From an uncultured Lachnospiraceae bacterium (GTDB lineage Bacteria > Bacillota > Clostridia > Lachnospirales > Lachnospiraceae): a stretch of 64,000 bases of DNA. Below are positions 17,501 to 25,658 of the stretch, in pieces. Both the position numbers and the translations under genes were made by a program. The stretch covers positions 1 through 64,000 of the forward strand of contig CATJBQ010000170.1 in NCBI GenBank assembly GCA_949738465.1, given 5' to 3'. The notes beneath the pieces are model-generated. The model ran no database searches, was not told the DNA's origin, and worked only from the letters and a program-made list of their open reading frames with translations. Each line of letters starts with the position of its first letter. The first letter of the stretch is position 1.

Positions 17501-18261
17501 CGTTTATTGTCAGCGGGATTGATAAGAGTACCGGTGAACAAAAAGAGGTAGAAGTAACGTTCGGCAAGAATGACGAGAACCAATGGCGCAAGCAGTGCGA
17601 TGATATTTTTGAAGCAGAGACATATACCGTTACAGAAAAAGCGGACGGAACGCTGAAAAATTATACGGCATCTGGTTGTGTAGAGACAACAGAAACAGGA
17701 ACTACAGGGAAAACGGTCCGGGTTTATACCATCACCAATACGATGGTAGAACAGCAGGTGCTGATCTTGAAAAGGAGTATGGAAAGCGGTGATGAAGCGT
17801 CGTACCTAAATGGGGCGGAATTTTCGCTGTATGATACCGATCCCGGGGAAGAAGGCGCAGAACCTGTTGAGCCAATGGAGGGGAAGAAGAATCTGGTTTC
17901 AACTAAAGTTGGGGAACAGGATGGCGTCATTTACACGGACACTCTGCCGGCAGGAACATACTGGCTGGTAGAAACAAAGGAGCCGGATGGCTACGACAAG
18001 TTAAAAAAACCGGTTAAGATTACCGTTGACGCCGATGGAATCAAGGTTCTTGATCCGAATTGGCCAAATGCAACGGAACAGGTGATCGAAGTTGAAGATG
18101 GTAAATACACCATTTCCATTTTAAACAGCGCGGGATATGAGCTTCCGGAAACCGGAGGTCCTGGAACAATCATGTATACATTCGGTGGACTCGCAATCAT
18201 AGCAGCCGGCCTGGTGTACGCTCTTAGTATGAAGCGTAAGCAGGAAAGGGGGTATCACTAA
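14584..18261 (+). CDS. Giant LPXTG-anchored adhesin / ancillary pilin
   Basis: 1225-residue surface protein. The start chosen is ATG 14584 with AAAGGAGG upstream. A signal/membrane segment lies at about 22-42. Three Cys/His repeats follow (C54-C65, C72-C86, C93-C104; pattern C..E-H-x-H-x-x-x-C-F/Y). Two related domains of about 140 residues come next (about 150-310 and 315-460; each ends SFARxF plus a beta region). A large central domain spans about 500-810. SpaA/Cna-B-type domains start near 823 (LPGAEFILKDADG), 950 and 1073 (LNGAEFSLYDTD). The sorting signal LPETG is at about 1187, then a hydrophobic helix and a basic tail. It is probably the tip or base subunit of a sortase-built pilus. 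Confidence 0.88.
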   Translation: MRSLITKQAERFLRERKNYKRWLAVFTCLAAMVVLGTVMVLRYTGTAMTGNPQCGQEEHSHMEECFSEVLVCGQEASAEHEHMPECYEKQLICQNEEHVHIDACYAQNEDATAPEADDTEPWADDKVQPTEVAGEQDQVEASAEQEAEPGDGRHILAMQGEDYMVTVSYGDEAGIPENAELLVKEILADSAEYEAYYQEMLAAMAQETAAAGEAAAEEDVEVSFARFFDITFLADGVKVEPAAPVDIKISYPDTIQLGENEAASVVHFAEEGTEVLDAEVVEKEEGSDFEFTQESFSVTSTVISKAPGKGGSLTASGNGYKVTVTYGKNSGITKNDRLVVEEVKDNGENENNSYRKYLNNSQGAIKEKTKHNAEEVKSSFARVFQISIENGSGQRVSVSDVDVQIQYTTPVKAETAGVAAMVLNTEDGGEVLGMETLAAGQSVTTFSGRQSFSTDAPNVATTMLADVSALADGEGSGTPEDWTDLDKDGTIDGVNGSEKNDWQIVAGKYEGNSNKTVYSDGDRMVRVQKNVIPTDVENEFYVYLSVDIKTLIRNVFKPEHFKALTHVDNVEDGAITNWSKEIEVAFENIPNNWSKGTYIVKSPYGEIVYEGEIGWNQANNVVLIYVVEDTPGNKIAYQMGGMNKGDRNKEITLSTSAWNAIKKEFKTSVALNEVNDQMGAYIIFEGCQYVDGVVSPSEVQTIPGGTIKWTPKAKETECQTENSIGSDGKVEGIWFKNVAELLYKVKLDVTKPGFESCGAEGVEDMITNAPKYPVNQDATLKYQIKDEEGKLGDVKEVHFPIPEVRGLLYDIPLKKTDLDETTKLLPGAEFILKDADGKQVGDKITTADGDLKGTATFAGLPWGTYTIWEMKAPEGYQSVGKDGKSVGQVTVCYTEERSKLLPGEDGQVDFSSMTLRPESAGHMVYYSSITQKEAGEEERVPVTITNEKIPPILLEKKWEGDEETPELRPDEVTFIVSGIDKSTGEQKEVEVTFGKNDENQWRKQCDDIFEAETYTVTEKADGTLKNYTASGCVETTETGTTGKTVRVYTITNTMVEQQVLILKRSMESGDEASYLNGAEFSLYDTDPGEEGAEPVEPMEGKKNLVSTKVGEQDGVIYTDTLPAGTYWLVETKEPDGYDKLKKPVKITVDADGIKVLDPNWPNATEQVIEVEDGKYTISILNSAGYELPETGGPGTIMYTFGGLAIIAAGLVYALSMKRKQERGYH

Positions 18262-18375
18262 TTCCCCCCAGGGGAAACCACAATGATGCGCCTGGTACTA
18301 AAAGCAATAGATGTAACAAATGTAACATAAAGTAATGCAACTCGCAATATGCGGACAAAGAAAGGAATGAAAGAT

Positions 18376-20088
18376 ATGAAAAAGATGTGGAAAAGAGTTT
18401 CTGCTGTCTTATTGGCCTTTGCAATGTGTATTATGACACTGCCTTTGACAGCGGCTGCAGCAACTGGCGATTATGAGCTGAAAATCAATACGCATGCAGG
18501 TCATACCTATAAGGTATATCAGCTTTTAACGGGTGATGTATCTACTCCGAATGGGGAGAATGAGGTGAAGCTGTCTAATGCAAAGCCAGGAAGTGCTGTT
18601 GCTTCTGGTACAACGGCTGAGGCAATTATAAGTGAATTGCAGAATAAGACAGGGATTGAGTTAGGCAATGCAGCAAAAGCATTGATTGCAGAAGATGCAG
18701 TACCGGTTGCAGAAATTGTGAATACCATTGCTGAAGATGGTACGGTAACAGTAAAAGTTAATGGTGAAGATATCACGGGTACATCAGCTACGATTACTGT
18801 GCCAGGTGGATATTATGTCATCGTTGATAGTTATACTGGTTCCAAACCTGATTCTGACCCGACAACAACAAATGACCCTACTACTACGATTTCTGCTACT
18901 ATGGTCAGAGTATTAGGTGATCAAGAGGTTACCCCCAAGGACTCTACTGTTCCGGATAAGCCTGGAAAGACTGTAAAAAAGGGTGAAACAGAAAATGTTA
19001 AGACAGTTTCAATCGGTGATGAATTGACATATACCCTGAGCGGTACGATTCCTGATATGGATCAATACAAAGAATATAAATTCCAATTGGTTGATACCAT
19101 GTCTAAGGGGCTGATGCCTACGGTAAAGGATAGTTTTACAGTTGAATTGACGAACGCAAATGGAGAAAAAACAGGCAATACGGTTACTTTTATAACGGGT
19201 ACCACTACAGATCAAACAACTGGAAAGACAACTATAACATTTGTATTGGAGAATGCAATTCAATATAAGGATTATAAGGGAGAAGCTTTTAAATTTGATT
19301 ACACTGCGGTTGTAACAAAGGATGCTGAACTGGAGTCAACAGGAGCTGGAGCTTTGACAAATAGCGTAAAAGTGGAATATTCCAGCAATCCGGATCAGGG
19401 TGGTACCCTTGATGGGGAGACCGCAGGTACAGATGTAACAGTATACACTACGCAACTGGTAATTAACAAAGTAATTGGTGGAACTGCAACTCCACTGGCG
19501 GGCGCCGAGTTTAAGCTTGAGGGCACAGGCGTGAATGTAGGATATGTGACTGGCTGGGCATTTGTTGAAGATGAAAATGGAACATATTATAAGCTGGTAG
19601 ATGGAGCATTTACGACGGTTGAACCAAATGATAAGAATAAAAATCAGTATGCTGATACGGATACAAAATATGTAAAAAAGGAAGTAAATAAAGCTGAGTA
19701 CACTAAGGCAGATACGAAAGCGCAGGCATTTGTAGACGATAAGACAGGCAAGGTAACGTTTACCGGCTTAGGAGAGGGAACCTACACGTTAAGTGAGATT
19801 ACTACTCCGGATGGCTATAATACGATAGATCCGATTGAAATTACGATTACCTTTGATGAGAAAACAAAGACTTTTTCGGCTACTACGGCAAATCCTGAGG
19901 CTGATAAAGCGGGGCAACCAGCTACTTTAACGGTAGATTTAAATGGATATAATGTTGAGAACTTTGCTGGCTCTCTTCTTCCTTCCACCGGTGGCATCGG
20001 TACAACGATCTTCTACGTGGTAGGCGGTATCCTGGTTGTAGCAGCAGTGGTTCTTCTTGTAACCAAGAAGCGCATGAACCGTGCATAA
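18376..20088 (+). CDS. Major pilin, SpaA-type isopeptide-forming fimbrial subunit
   Basis: 570 residues. It has a signal peptide (to about TAAAAT near 30), an N-terminal fimbrial domain and a candidate pilin motif VTPKDSTVPDKP near 186 whose Lys would link subunits. A central isopeptide-type domain follows, then a C-terminal SpaA domain (LAGAEFKLEGTG to the E-box YTLSEITTPDGY near 471). The sorting signal LPSTGG at 535 leads into a membrane helix and KKRMNRA. Size and order fit the shaft pilin polymerised by the sortase encoded next. The start at 18376 is chosen for ribosome-site spacing; ATG 18367 or 18349 are in frame. Its codon use is more AT-rich than most neighbours. Confidence 0.9.
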   Translation: MKKMWKRVSAVLLAFAMCIMTLPLTAAAATGDYELKINTHAGHTYKVYQLLTGDVSTPNGENEVKLSNAKPGSAVASGTTAEAIISELQNKTGIELGNAAKALIAEDAVPVAEIVNTIAEDGTVTVKVNGEDITGTSATITVPGGYYVIVDSYTGSKPDSDPTTTNDPTTTISATMVRVLGDQEVTPKDSTVPDKPGKTVKKGETENVKTVSIGDELTYTLSGTIPDMDQYKEYKFQLVDTMSKGLMPTVKDSFTVELTNANGEKTGNTVTFITGTTTDQTTGKTTITFVLENAIQYKDYKGEAFKFDYTAVVTKDAELESTGAGALTNSVKVEYSSNPDQGGTLDGETAGTDVTVYTTQLVINKVIGGTATPLAGAEFKLEGTGVNVGYVTGWAFVEDENGTYYKLVDGAFTTVEPNDKNKNQYADTDTKYVKKEVNKAEYTKADTKAQAFVDDKTGKVTFTGLGEGTYTLSEITTPDGYNTIDPIEITITFDEKTKTFSATTANPEADKAGQPATLTVDLNGYNVENFAGSLLPSTGGIGTTIFYVVGGILVVAAVVLLVTKKRMNRA

Positions 20089-20099
20089 AGCAGCATGAC

Positions 20100-20327
20100 A
20101 AACCCGAAATAGTTCGAACCACTCCATTGCTGGTTGAACTTCGAAGCGATATTTTCAAAACCCCGGGGAGGGGGAAGCTTCCTTTCCCCGGAATACCGCA
20201 CAAGCTGGCACCTTCCCGTGGTGTGCGGTGAGCAACGGGTAAAAGAACATACGTTCTTTTGCGCCGGCCAACGTCAGCGAAGAGCCCAAAACGCTCAAAA
20301 ACAGAAAGCAAACTGTCAGGGAAGCCT
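20100..20327 (+). other. Structured intercistronic region between pilin and sortase genes
   Basis: No gene is seen. Several strong dyads occur: CCGGGGAGGGGGAAG with CTTCCTTTCCCCGG (about 20163-20190), CCGCACA with TGTGCGG (about 20196-20230), and AAGAACATACGTTCTT (about 20243-20258). Such a stack of hairpins directly after a major pilin gene could attenuate or process the message so that pilin is made in excess over sortase. None has a clear T-run. Confidence 0.45.
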
Positions 20328-21302
20328 ATGAAAGCAGAAAAGAACCAGGATAAAAAGGATAAGAAAATCAGAAAGAAAAAGAAAAAAGGAGTGTCCCTAT
20401 CCACCATCATCCTATTGGTGATCCTTTTGGCAGGATTAGGAGTAATGCTTTATCCTACAGTCAGTGATTACTGGAATTCCTTCCATCAAAGCCGGGCGAT
20501 CAATAGCTATGATGAGATCGTAGCCGGATTGGATGAAGCAGATTATGAAGCGCTGTTTGAAAAAGCAGAGGCCTATAATGAACATCTGAGCAGCCTTGCG
20601 GCGCCCTTTTCCCAGGCGGATACCCTGGCAGAGGAATATTACAGCGTCCTGGATGTGGCGGAAAACGGGATTATCGGCTATGTTACAATCGAAAAAATCG
20701 GTGTAGAGCTGCCGGTTTACCATGGAACCAGCGATGCGGTTCTGAATGTGGCAGTGGGGCATCTGGAAGGCTCCCATCTTCCCATCGGTGGGGAAAGCCG
20801 TCACAGCGTGTTATCGGCCCACCGTGGTCTGCCTTCCGCGAAGCTGTTTACCAACCTGGATAAAATGGAAATCGGGGATATATTTACGATTACCGTGTTG
20901 AACCAGATGTTAACCTATCAGGTGGATCAGATTTTAATTGTGGAGCCGGGCCAGTTGGAAGCGCTGAATATTGTTAAGGGCAAAGATTATTGTACGTTGA
21001 TGACATGTACCCCTTATGGTGTCAATTCCCACCGCCTCCTGGTGCGTGGGACGCGGATTGATAATATTCCAGGTACGGTTGTGGTACATAAGGAAGCCAC
21101 ACGTATCCCGACCTATATTGTAGCGCCGGCGGTAGCCATTCCCATTGTGTTCCTGCTGTTAATTGTCCTTTTGATCATATACCGGAAAAAACCGGAAAAA
21201 GTGACCACCAGGGATATCATGGATCTGAGCCGGAAGCTGCAAAAGGAGCAGGCGGAGGAAAGGCAGAAGGAAAAGGAGGAGCAGACCGATGAAACGAGCT
21301 GA
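20328..21302 (+). CDS. Class C-like pilus sortase
   Basis: 324-residue membrane transpeptidase that cleaves LPXTG-type signals and joins pilins. There is an N-terminal basic stretch and membrane helix (about 28-48). The catalytic core has IGVELPVYHG, GHLEGSHLP, the His in LSAHRGLP (about 164), the Cys in TLMTCTPYG (about 227) and the Arg in HRLLVRGTR. A second C-terminal membrane helix (about 265-288) precedes a charged tail; both features are typical of class C. The usual lid motif DPF/W appears as APF (SLAAPFSQAD). The start at ATG 20328 follows AGGG. It lies just after its likely substrates. Confidence 0.93.
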   Translation: MKAEKNQDKKDKKIRKKKKKGVSLSTIILLVILLAGLGVMLYPTVSDYWNSFHQSRAINSYDEIVAGLDEADYEALFEKAEAYNEHLSSLAAPFSQADTLAEEYYSVLDVAENGIIGYVTIEKIGVELPVYHGTSDAVLNVAVGHLEGSHLPIGGESRHSVLSAHRGLPSAKLFTNLDKMEIGDIFTITVLNQMLTYQVDQILIVEPGQLEALNIVKGKDYCTLMTCTPYGVNSHRLLVRGTRIDNIPGTVVVHKEATRIPTYIVAPAVAIPIVFLLLIVLLIIYRKKPEKVTTRDIMDLSRKLQKEQAEERQKEKEEQTDETS

Positions 21303-21346
21303 GAAACCCTTTTACAAAATATATCGCAAAATAAGGAGGAGACGCC

Positions 21347-22540
21347 ATGAAAGATAAAAAATATTTGGCTGTTGGAAAGAAAAAGATTTCCCTGATTGCT
21401 CTGGCACTGGTGTCCGTAATGCTGTTAAGCCTGCCAGGACAGGGTATTGGCAGGGCTAAGGCAGACCCCATTGACCTGGAGATTCCCTGTTCGCTGACTG
21501 TACAGCCGGGAGACATGGCGAATCGGGAAGAACTGGCAGAACTGAAAAATGAGGATGTGGTGATCGACTTATATAAAGTGGCCGGCGCCAAAAAAGTGCC
21601 TGGCTATGATACCTATGAATTTGATTTTGGAGAAAACAACCCTTACGGAGCGCTTGCCCGGATGCTGGAAGGGAAAGAAGCAGATTACAGGGCGGCAGCG
21701 CAGGCAGCGGCAGAAATTACATTTACAAAGGATGATAACGGCAGCTTTAGCCACGCAAGCATAGATGCGGGTCTTGTGCAGAAGAATCTGGCTTCCGGGA
21801 CGAAGATTGAAAACCTGGAAAGCGGCCTGTATCTGCTGGTGGCCAGAAGCCCGAAGCTGGCAGAGGCCAGCGATTATGTGACGGAGGTTACTGTTAAGGG
21901 CAGCGAAGGCCAGGCGGATTTTACACAGATTGCAACGATTGCCCATTCGGATCACTATACCTATACATTCCTTCCGGAGCTGATTGCACTGCCGACCAAG
22001 GACGCAGTTATGGTAAATGGGGAAAACCTGGTGAACACGGCCAATCCCGGGGATTGGATTACAGACCTCAACGTGACCTTGAAACCGCAGCCGGGGCCCA
22101 GGTATGGGGACTTACAGATCCGGAAGAACCTGGAAGGCTACGGCGGGCAGGAAGCGTCCTTCGTATTCCAGATTGAAGCGTATACGGCGGATCCGGCAGT
22201 GGAGCCTGATGCAGAGCTTGTTTACAGTGATGTCAGGACGATTCAGTTCGGGGGTGAAGGCAGCCAGGAACTGAAGCTAAGCGGCCTGATCCCGGTAGGA
22301 TCTTATGTACTGGTGACGGAGGTATATCCGGGCCCCTCATATCGGTTGGACGGGGCGCAGACACAGGACGTGGTCATTCCTGTTCCGGAAAATGGAGCGG
22401 CCGGGTTGGTAGAATTCACCAATATTTATCAGGGAACCACCACAAGCGGCGGCGTCATTACCAATCATTTTGAATACCATGAAGAAAATACAGAAACCAG
22501 AAACGCAGAGGAAGCCGGCTGGGAATGGACCCAGCAGTAA
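21347..22540 (+). CDS. Secreted fimbrial-type subunit without sorting signal
   Basis: 397 residues. It has a signal peptide ending near GRAKA (about 40). An N-terminal domain like those of streptococcal/clostridial pilins follows (VVIDLYKVAGAKKV and LESGLYLLVARSP), then a Cna-B/DUF5979-like beta domain (LQIRKNLEGYGG to LVTEVYPGPSYRL). The C-terminus is hydrophilic and lacks LPXTG and any membrane helix. It could be secreted or be bound by another subunit. The gene is tightly packed with the sortase (44 nt) and the next TasA-like gene (15 nt). A minor pilin or matrix protein is the best guess. Confidence 0.7.
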   Translation: MKDKKYLAVGKKKISLIALALVSVMLLSLPGQGIGRAKADPIDLEIPCSLTVQPGDMANREELAELKNEDVVIDLYKVAGAKKVPGYDTYEFDFGENNPYGALARMLEGKEADYRAAAQAAAEITFTKDDNGSFSHASIDAGLVQKNLASGTKIENLESGLYLLVARSPKLAEASDYVTEVTVKGSEGQADFTQIATIAHSDHYTYTFLPELIALPTKDAVMVNGENLVNTANPGDWITDLNVTLKPQPGPRYGDLQIRKNLEGYGGQEASFVFQIEAYTADPAVEPDAELVYSDVRTIQFGGEGSQELKLSGLIPVGSYVLVTEVYPGPSYRLDGAQTQDVVIPVPENGAAGLVEFTNIYQGTTTSGGVITNHFEYHEENTETRNAEEAGWEWTQQ

Positions 22541-22555
22541 GGAGGGTGATCGAAG

Positions 22556-23077
22556 ATGAAGTATAAGAACATAATCCTGGCTGCCACGGCCTGTATGCTG
22601 GTTCTGTCTGCCGGGGCAGGCAGTGCCTGGGCATATTTTACCACTTATACGGAGGCTAGCGGCGGCTATGCCATCCGGCTGGGCAGCCAGTCCACAGCGG
22701 AAGAAGAAGTGGGAGATTGGACCAAGCATGTCGCCGTTTCCAATGATGCGGCTTCCAGCCAGCCGGTCTATATCCGGGTGAAGGCGTTTGCGGGAAGTCA
22801 GAATCCCTTGACATACAGCAGCGAAAGCGGCAAATGGAGCAGGGGCGAAGAAGAATACTATTATTACAATGATATTGTAGAACCGGGCGGAAAGACAGAG
22901 GTACTTGACATTAAGATTGACGGTGTGCCTGTTGAAGTAGAAGACGGCGACAGCTTCAACGTAGTCGTTGTCTACGAAAGCACCCCGGTCTGCTACCATG
23001 AGGACGGTACGCCCTATGCCGACTGGTCCAGGATCTTAGATACAGGAAGTACAACGGAAGGAGGCGTCACAGAATGA
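22556..23077 (+). CDS. TasA/camelysin-like secreted fibre protein 1
   Basis: 173 residues. The signal sequence ends AGSAWAYFTTYTEA, the pattern of SipW-dependent substrates (Ala-x-Ala followed by an aromatic/Thr-rich start). The mature part is a small beta-sandwich-like protein with VYIRVKAFAG and a Tyr-rich loop (EEEYYYYND). Members of this group form extracellular fibres or biofilm matrix in Bacillus. A SipW-type peptidase lies 2.6 kb downstream in the same operon. It overlaps the next gene by 4 nt. The family call is by signal peptide and fold pattern and is not certain. Confidence 0.68.
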   Translation: MKYKNIILAATACMLVLSAGAGSAWAYFTTYTEASGGYAIRLGSQSTAEEEVGDWTKHVAVSNDAASSQPVYIRVKAFAGSQNPLTYSSESGKWSRGEEEYYYYNDIVEPGGKTEVLDIKIDGVPVEVEDGDSFNVVVVYESTPVCYHEDGTPYADWSRILDTGSTTEGGVTE

Positions 23078-23835
23078 AGAAGCTGAAAAGGTTTATTTCC
23101 ATGCCGGCTGTGACCGTGGCAGCCTTTGTACTGGCAGCGGCGCTGCTTCTGACCTCCGGCATCGGAGGCGCAAGGGCGGCTTTGACCTACTATTCCGAGA
23201 CCTATGCGGCCCGGGTGGCCATGTCCAGTATCGGCGTTACCCTGAATGAAAACGGTGCGGCCATTTCCTGCCGGGACTACGACAAGGACGGGGAATGGAA
23301 CCATGTGGACGGCGCTCTCCTGGAAGGAATGCTGGGGGAAGATACCAGTGTAAAGCTTGGAAAAAAATACAAAGAGGAGCTTAGCGTTACCAATTCCGGC
23401 AGCATCAGCCAGTATGTCAGGGTCAGCATCCACAAATACTGGACGGACGCGGACGGGAAGAAATGCCGGGAGGTATCGCCGGCCATGATCGACTTAAACC
23501 TGGTAAACCAGGATACCCACTGGATCGTCGATCCGGAGGCGTCTACCGAAGAACGGACGGTGCTGTATTACAACCGGGTGCTTGGGCCTGGAGAGACGAC
23601 GCCGCTGTTTGCCGATACCTTAGCGATCAAGGAAGAGGTGGCCGCAAGGGTAACCCAGACAGAAACAAAGCGGGATGGTGGGACCGTTATCACCACAATG
23701 TATGATTATGACGGCTATCAGTTCTGTGTGGAGGCTAAGGTGGATGCCGTGCAGGAGCACAACGCAGAGGACGCTATTTACAGCGCCTGGGGCCGTCTGG
23801 TGTCTGTCAGCGACGGCACACTGAGTCTGAAGTAG
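23074..23835 (+). CDS. TasA/camelysin-like secreted fibre protein 2
   Basis: 253 residues. The signal sequence ends GGARAALTYYSETY, again like SipW substrates. The mature protein starts with a beta strand (AARVAMSSIGVTLNENG) and continues with QYVRVSIHKYW, followed by a region with EERTVLYYNRVLGPGE found in TasA-like proteins of Clostridia. It is translationally coupled (ATGA) to the previous gene, so the two are likely made together and may co-polymerise. There is no sorting signal or C-terminal membrane helix. Confidence 0.7.
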   Translation: MKKLKRFISMPAVTVAAFVLAAALLLTSGIGGARAALTYYSETYAARVAMSSIGVTLNENGAAISCRDYDKDGEWNHVDGALLEGMLGEDTSVKLGKKYKEELSVTNSGSISQYVRVSIHKYWTDADGKKCREVSPAMIDLNLVNQDTHWIVDPEASTEERTVLYYNRVLGPGETTPLFADTLAIKEEVAARVTQTETKRDGGTVITTMYDYDGYQFCVEAKVDAVQEHNAEDAIYSAWGRLVSVSDGTLSLK

Positions 23836-23848
23836 GGAGGGGAAGACG

Positions 23849-24643
23849 ATGAAAAAGAAATTATACAGCCTGGCCCTTGGGGCCCTTCTGCTGATTAGCG
23901 TTCCCTTGACCGCTCACGCGGAGACGACCCATGGCGGTCCCTGGAGTGTTATTTTTACCGAGGAAGCCAAGATGGAGAGTGCCTTTTCCAGCGCGGAGAT
24001 GGCAAATGTGATCTCCGGCATGCAGCCGGGGGATGAAACGGTGGCGACACTGGAGCTTTCCAATAAAAACAGCTCTGCCACCGACTGGTACATGACAAAC
24101 AAGATTATAAGCAGTCTGGAGGATTCCGCTGAGGGAGCAAGCGGCGGAGCCTACACCTATCTGCTGACCTATACCGGCCCGGACGGGACCCAGACCGTGC
24201 TTTTTTCCAGTGATACCGTCGGCGGTGAGGGAACAGAGGGCGGAGAGGGCCTGCACAGTGTTTCCGGTGCCCTGGAAGACTATTTTTATCTGGGCACCCT
24301 GGCAAACGGCCAGAAGGGTATTGTAACGTTGACCGTGGCCTTAGACGGGGAGACCCAGGGCAACAGTTACCAGGATACTCTGGCAGATTTGCAGATGAAT
24401 TTTGCGGTGGAACTCAGCACCAATAACAATAACGGGAATCCCGGAAACGGGCCCGACGGCAATAATCCGGGAGGCGGTCAGCAAGGCGGCTCCGGCGGCA
24501 GTTCTACGCGGGTAGTAAAGACCGGAGACGAGACCAACCTGGGGCTTTTGATTGGCCTTGCGGGAGCCAGCGGCGCGCTGCTTATGATGTTCGGCTTTTT
24601 CGGTGTGGCCCAGAGGAAAAAGCAGAAAAAGGAGGTGCGGTGA
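23849..24643 (+). CDS. Cell-surface protein with a variant sorting signal (VKTGD)
   Basis: 264 residues. It has a signal peptide (to about AHA, 24), a beta-rich domain (about 25-190), and a flexible Asn/Gly-rich linker (NNNNGNPGNG... GGQQGGSGGSS). The variant sorting motif VKTGDETN (about 226), a hydrophobic helix and a basic tail (RKKQKKEVR) close the protein. The motif keeps TG and the order motif-helix-positive tail, so sortase anchoring is likely. It may be the wall anchor for the TasA-like fibres encoded just upstream. Confidence 0.75.
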   Translation: MKKKLYSLALGALLLISVPLTAHAETTHGGPWSVIFTEEAKMESAFSSAEMANVISGMQPGDETVATLELSNKNSSATDWYMTNKIISSLEDSAEGASGGAYTYLLTYTGPDGTQTVLFSSDTVGGEGTEGGEGLHSVSGALEDYFYLGTLANGQKGIVTLTVALDGETQGNSYQDTLADLQMNFAVELSTNNNNGNPGNGPDGNNPGGGQQGGSGGSSTRVVKTGDETNLGLLIGLAGASGALLMMFGFFGVAQRKKQKKEVR

Positions 24644-24644
24644 G

Positions 24645-25640
24645 ATGCGTTTTGGAAGGAAGGCGGTAAAGGCAGCCGGGATGTGCCTGGCGTTGTGTCT
24701 GACGGTGCTTTCGGCATTTTCTGTCCGGCTGGATGCAAAAGCGGCCGGAGATTCTTATACGTATACCGTACGTATTTTCGCGGGAGCCCAGGGTACCATT
24801 GACGGGAAGGAGATGGTGGCCTATGAAGGACTCACCGATACGGAGGCAGACCGGGTGATCTTTAACCAGAACCGGGTGGCGTTGAAGGATAACAGCAAGT
24901 ATTATATCCGGGGAATCCGTAAGAGCGGCCGTGACAATGATGAAATCGTAGCGCTGGCGTCCTTTGTGGCGACGGAGGATGCGGATTACGTAGTTGCCTA
25001 TGGGATCCTGAGCGATGCGGTGATGTATACTGTGGAATATGTGGATGCGGCCGGGAATGTCCTGGCGCCCAGTGAGACCTACTATGGTAATGTGGGAGAC
25101 CGGCCGGTGGTTGCATTTACTTATATCGAGGGTTATCAGCCCCAGGCTTATAACCTGACGGGAACCCTGGATCGTGATGCATCCAACAATGTGTTCCGGT
25201 TTACGTATACGCCTGTGGCCCAGCCTCAGGAGCCAGCTCCGGCGCCTACGCCTGCACCGGTTCCGACACCGACGCCCGCGGCTCCGGAGGAACCGGCTCC
25301 GGAAACGCCAGCTCCGGAGGAACCGGTAACAGATCCGGAGACAGAGATCGAGGATGACCCGGTACCCCAGACAGAGCCGAATGAGCTTGAGGACATCAAC
25401 GATCCGGATGTGCCTCTGGCAGACGGATCCGGGCCCATGGAAGTTCCGGTTTCTCCTAACGGCTTTGCCCGTGTAATCGGGAATCTGCCGCTGGCAGCCA
25501 AGATCCTCATTGGTCTTGCGGCGGTTGCGGCTGTGGGCACGGCCTGGTTTTTCCTGGTGCGGCGCAAAAAGGCGGCTGCTACGGCAGACGGCAGGGAGCC
25601 GGCAGAAAAGCCGAAGAAGCGGAAAGATTCCGGCAAATAA
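24645..25640 (+). CDS. Membrane-anchored surface protein with MucBP-like domain and Pro-rich stalk
   Basis: 331 residues, started at ATG 24645 with AAGGAGG upstream. It has a signal peptide (to about DAKA). A region about 35-120 of unknown type follows, then a MucBP-like stretch (YTVEYVDAAGNVL... VAFTYIEGYQPQAYNLTG... VFRFTYTP). A long Pro/Ala/Glu stalk (about 205-280) is suited to crossing the cell wall, and a C-terminal membrane helix (about 290-310) ends in a Lys-rich tail. No LPXTG is seen, so it is probably held by the membrane helix. MucBP domains often bind glycans. Confidence 0.72.
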   Translation: MRFGRKAVKAAGMCLALCLTVLSAFSVRLDAKAAGDSYTYTVRIFAGAQGTIDGKEMVAYEGLTDTEADRVIFNQNRVALKDNSKYYIRGIRKSGRDNDEIVALASFVATEDADYVVAYGILSDAVMYTVEYVDAAGNVLAPSETYYGNVGDRPVVAFTYIEGYQPQAYNLTGTLDRDASNNVFRFTYTPVAQPQEPAPAPTPAPVPTPTPAAPEEPAPETPAPEEPVTDPETEIEDDPVPQTEPNELEDINDPDVPLADGSGPMEVPVSPNGFARVIGNLPLAAKILIGLAAVAAVGTAWFFLVRRKKAAATADGREPAEKPKKRKDSGK

Positions 25641-25658
25641 TCGTGTAAGGGGAAATAT

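Noticed and set aside
25230-25330. Short direct repeats resembling a minisatellite or CRISPR
   Set aside because: They are codon-level repeats of a Pro/Ala/Glu-rich stalk inside a gene, with no spacers and no cas genes nearby.
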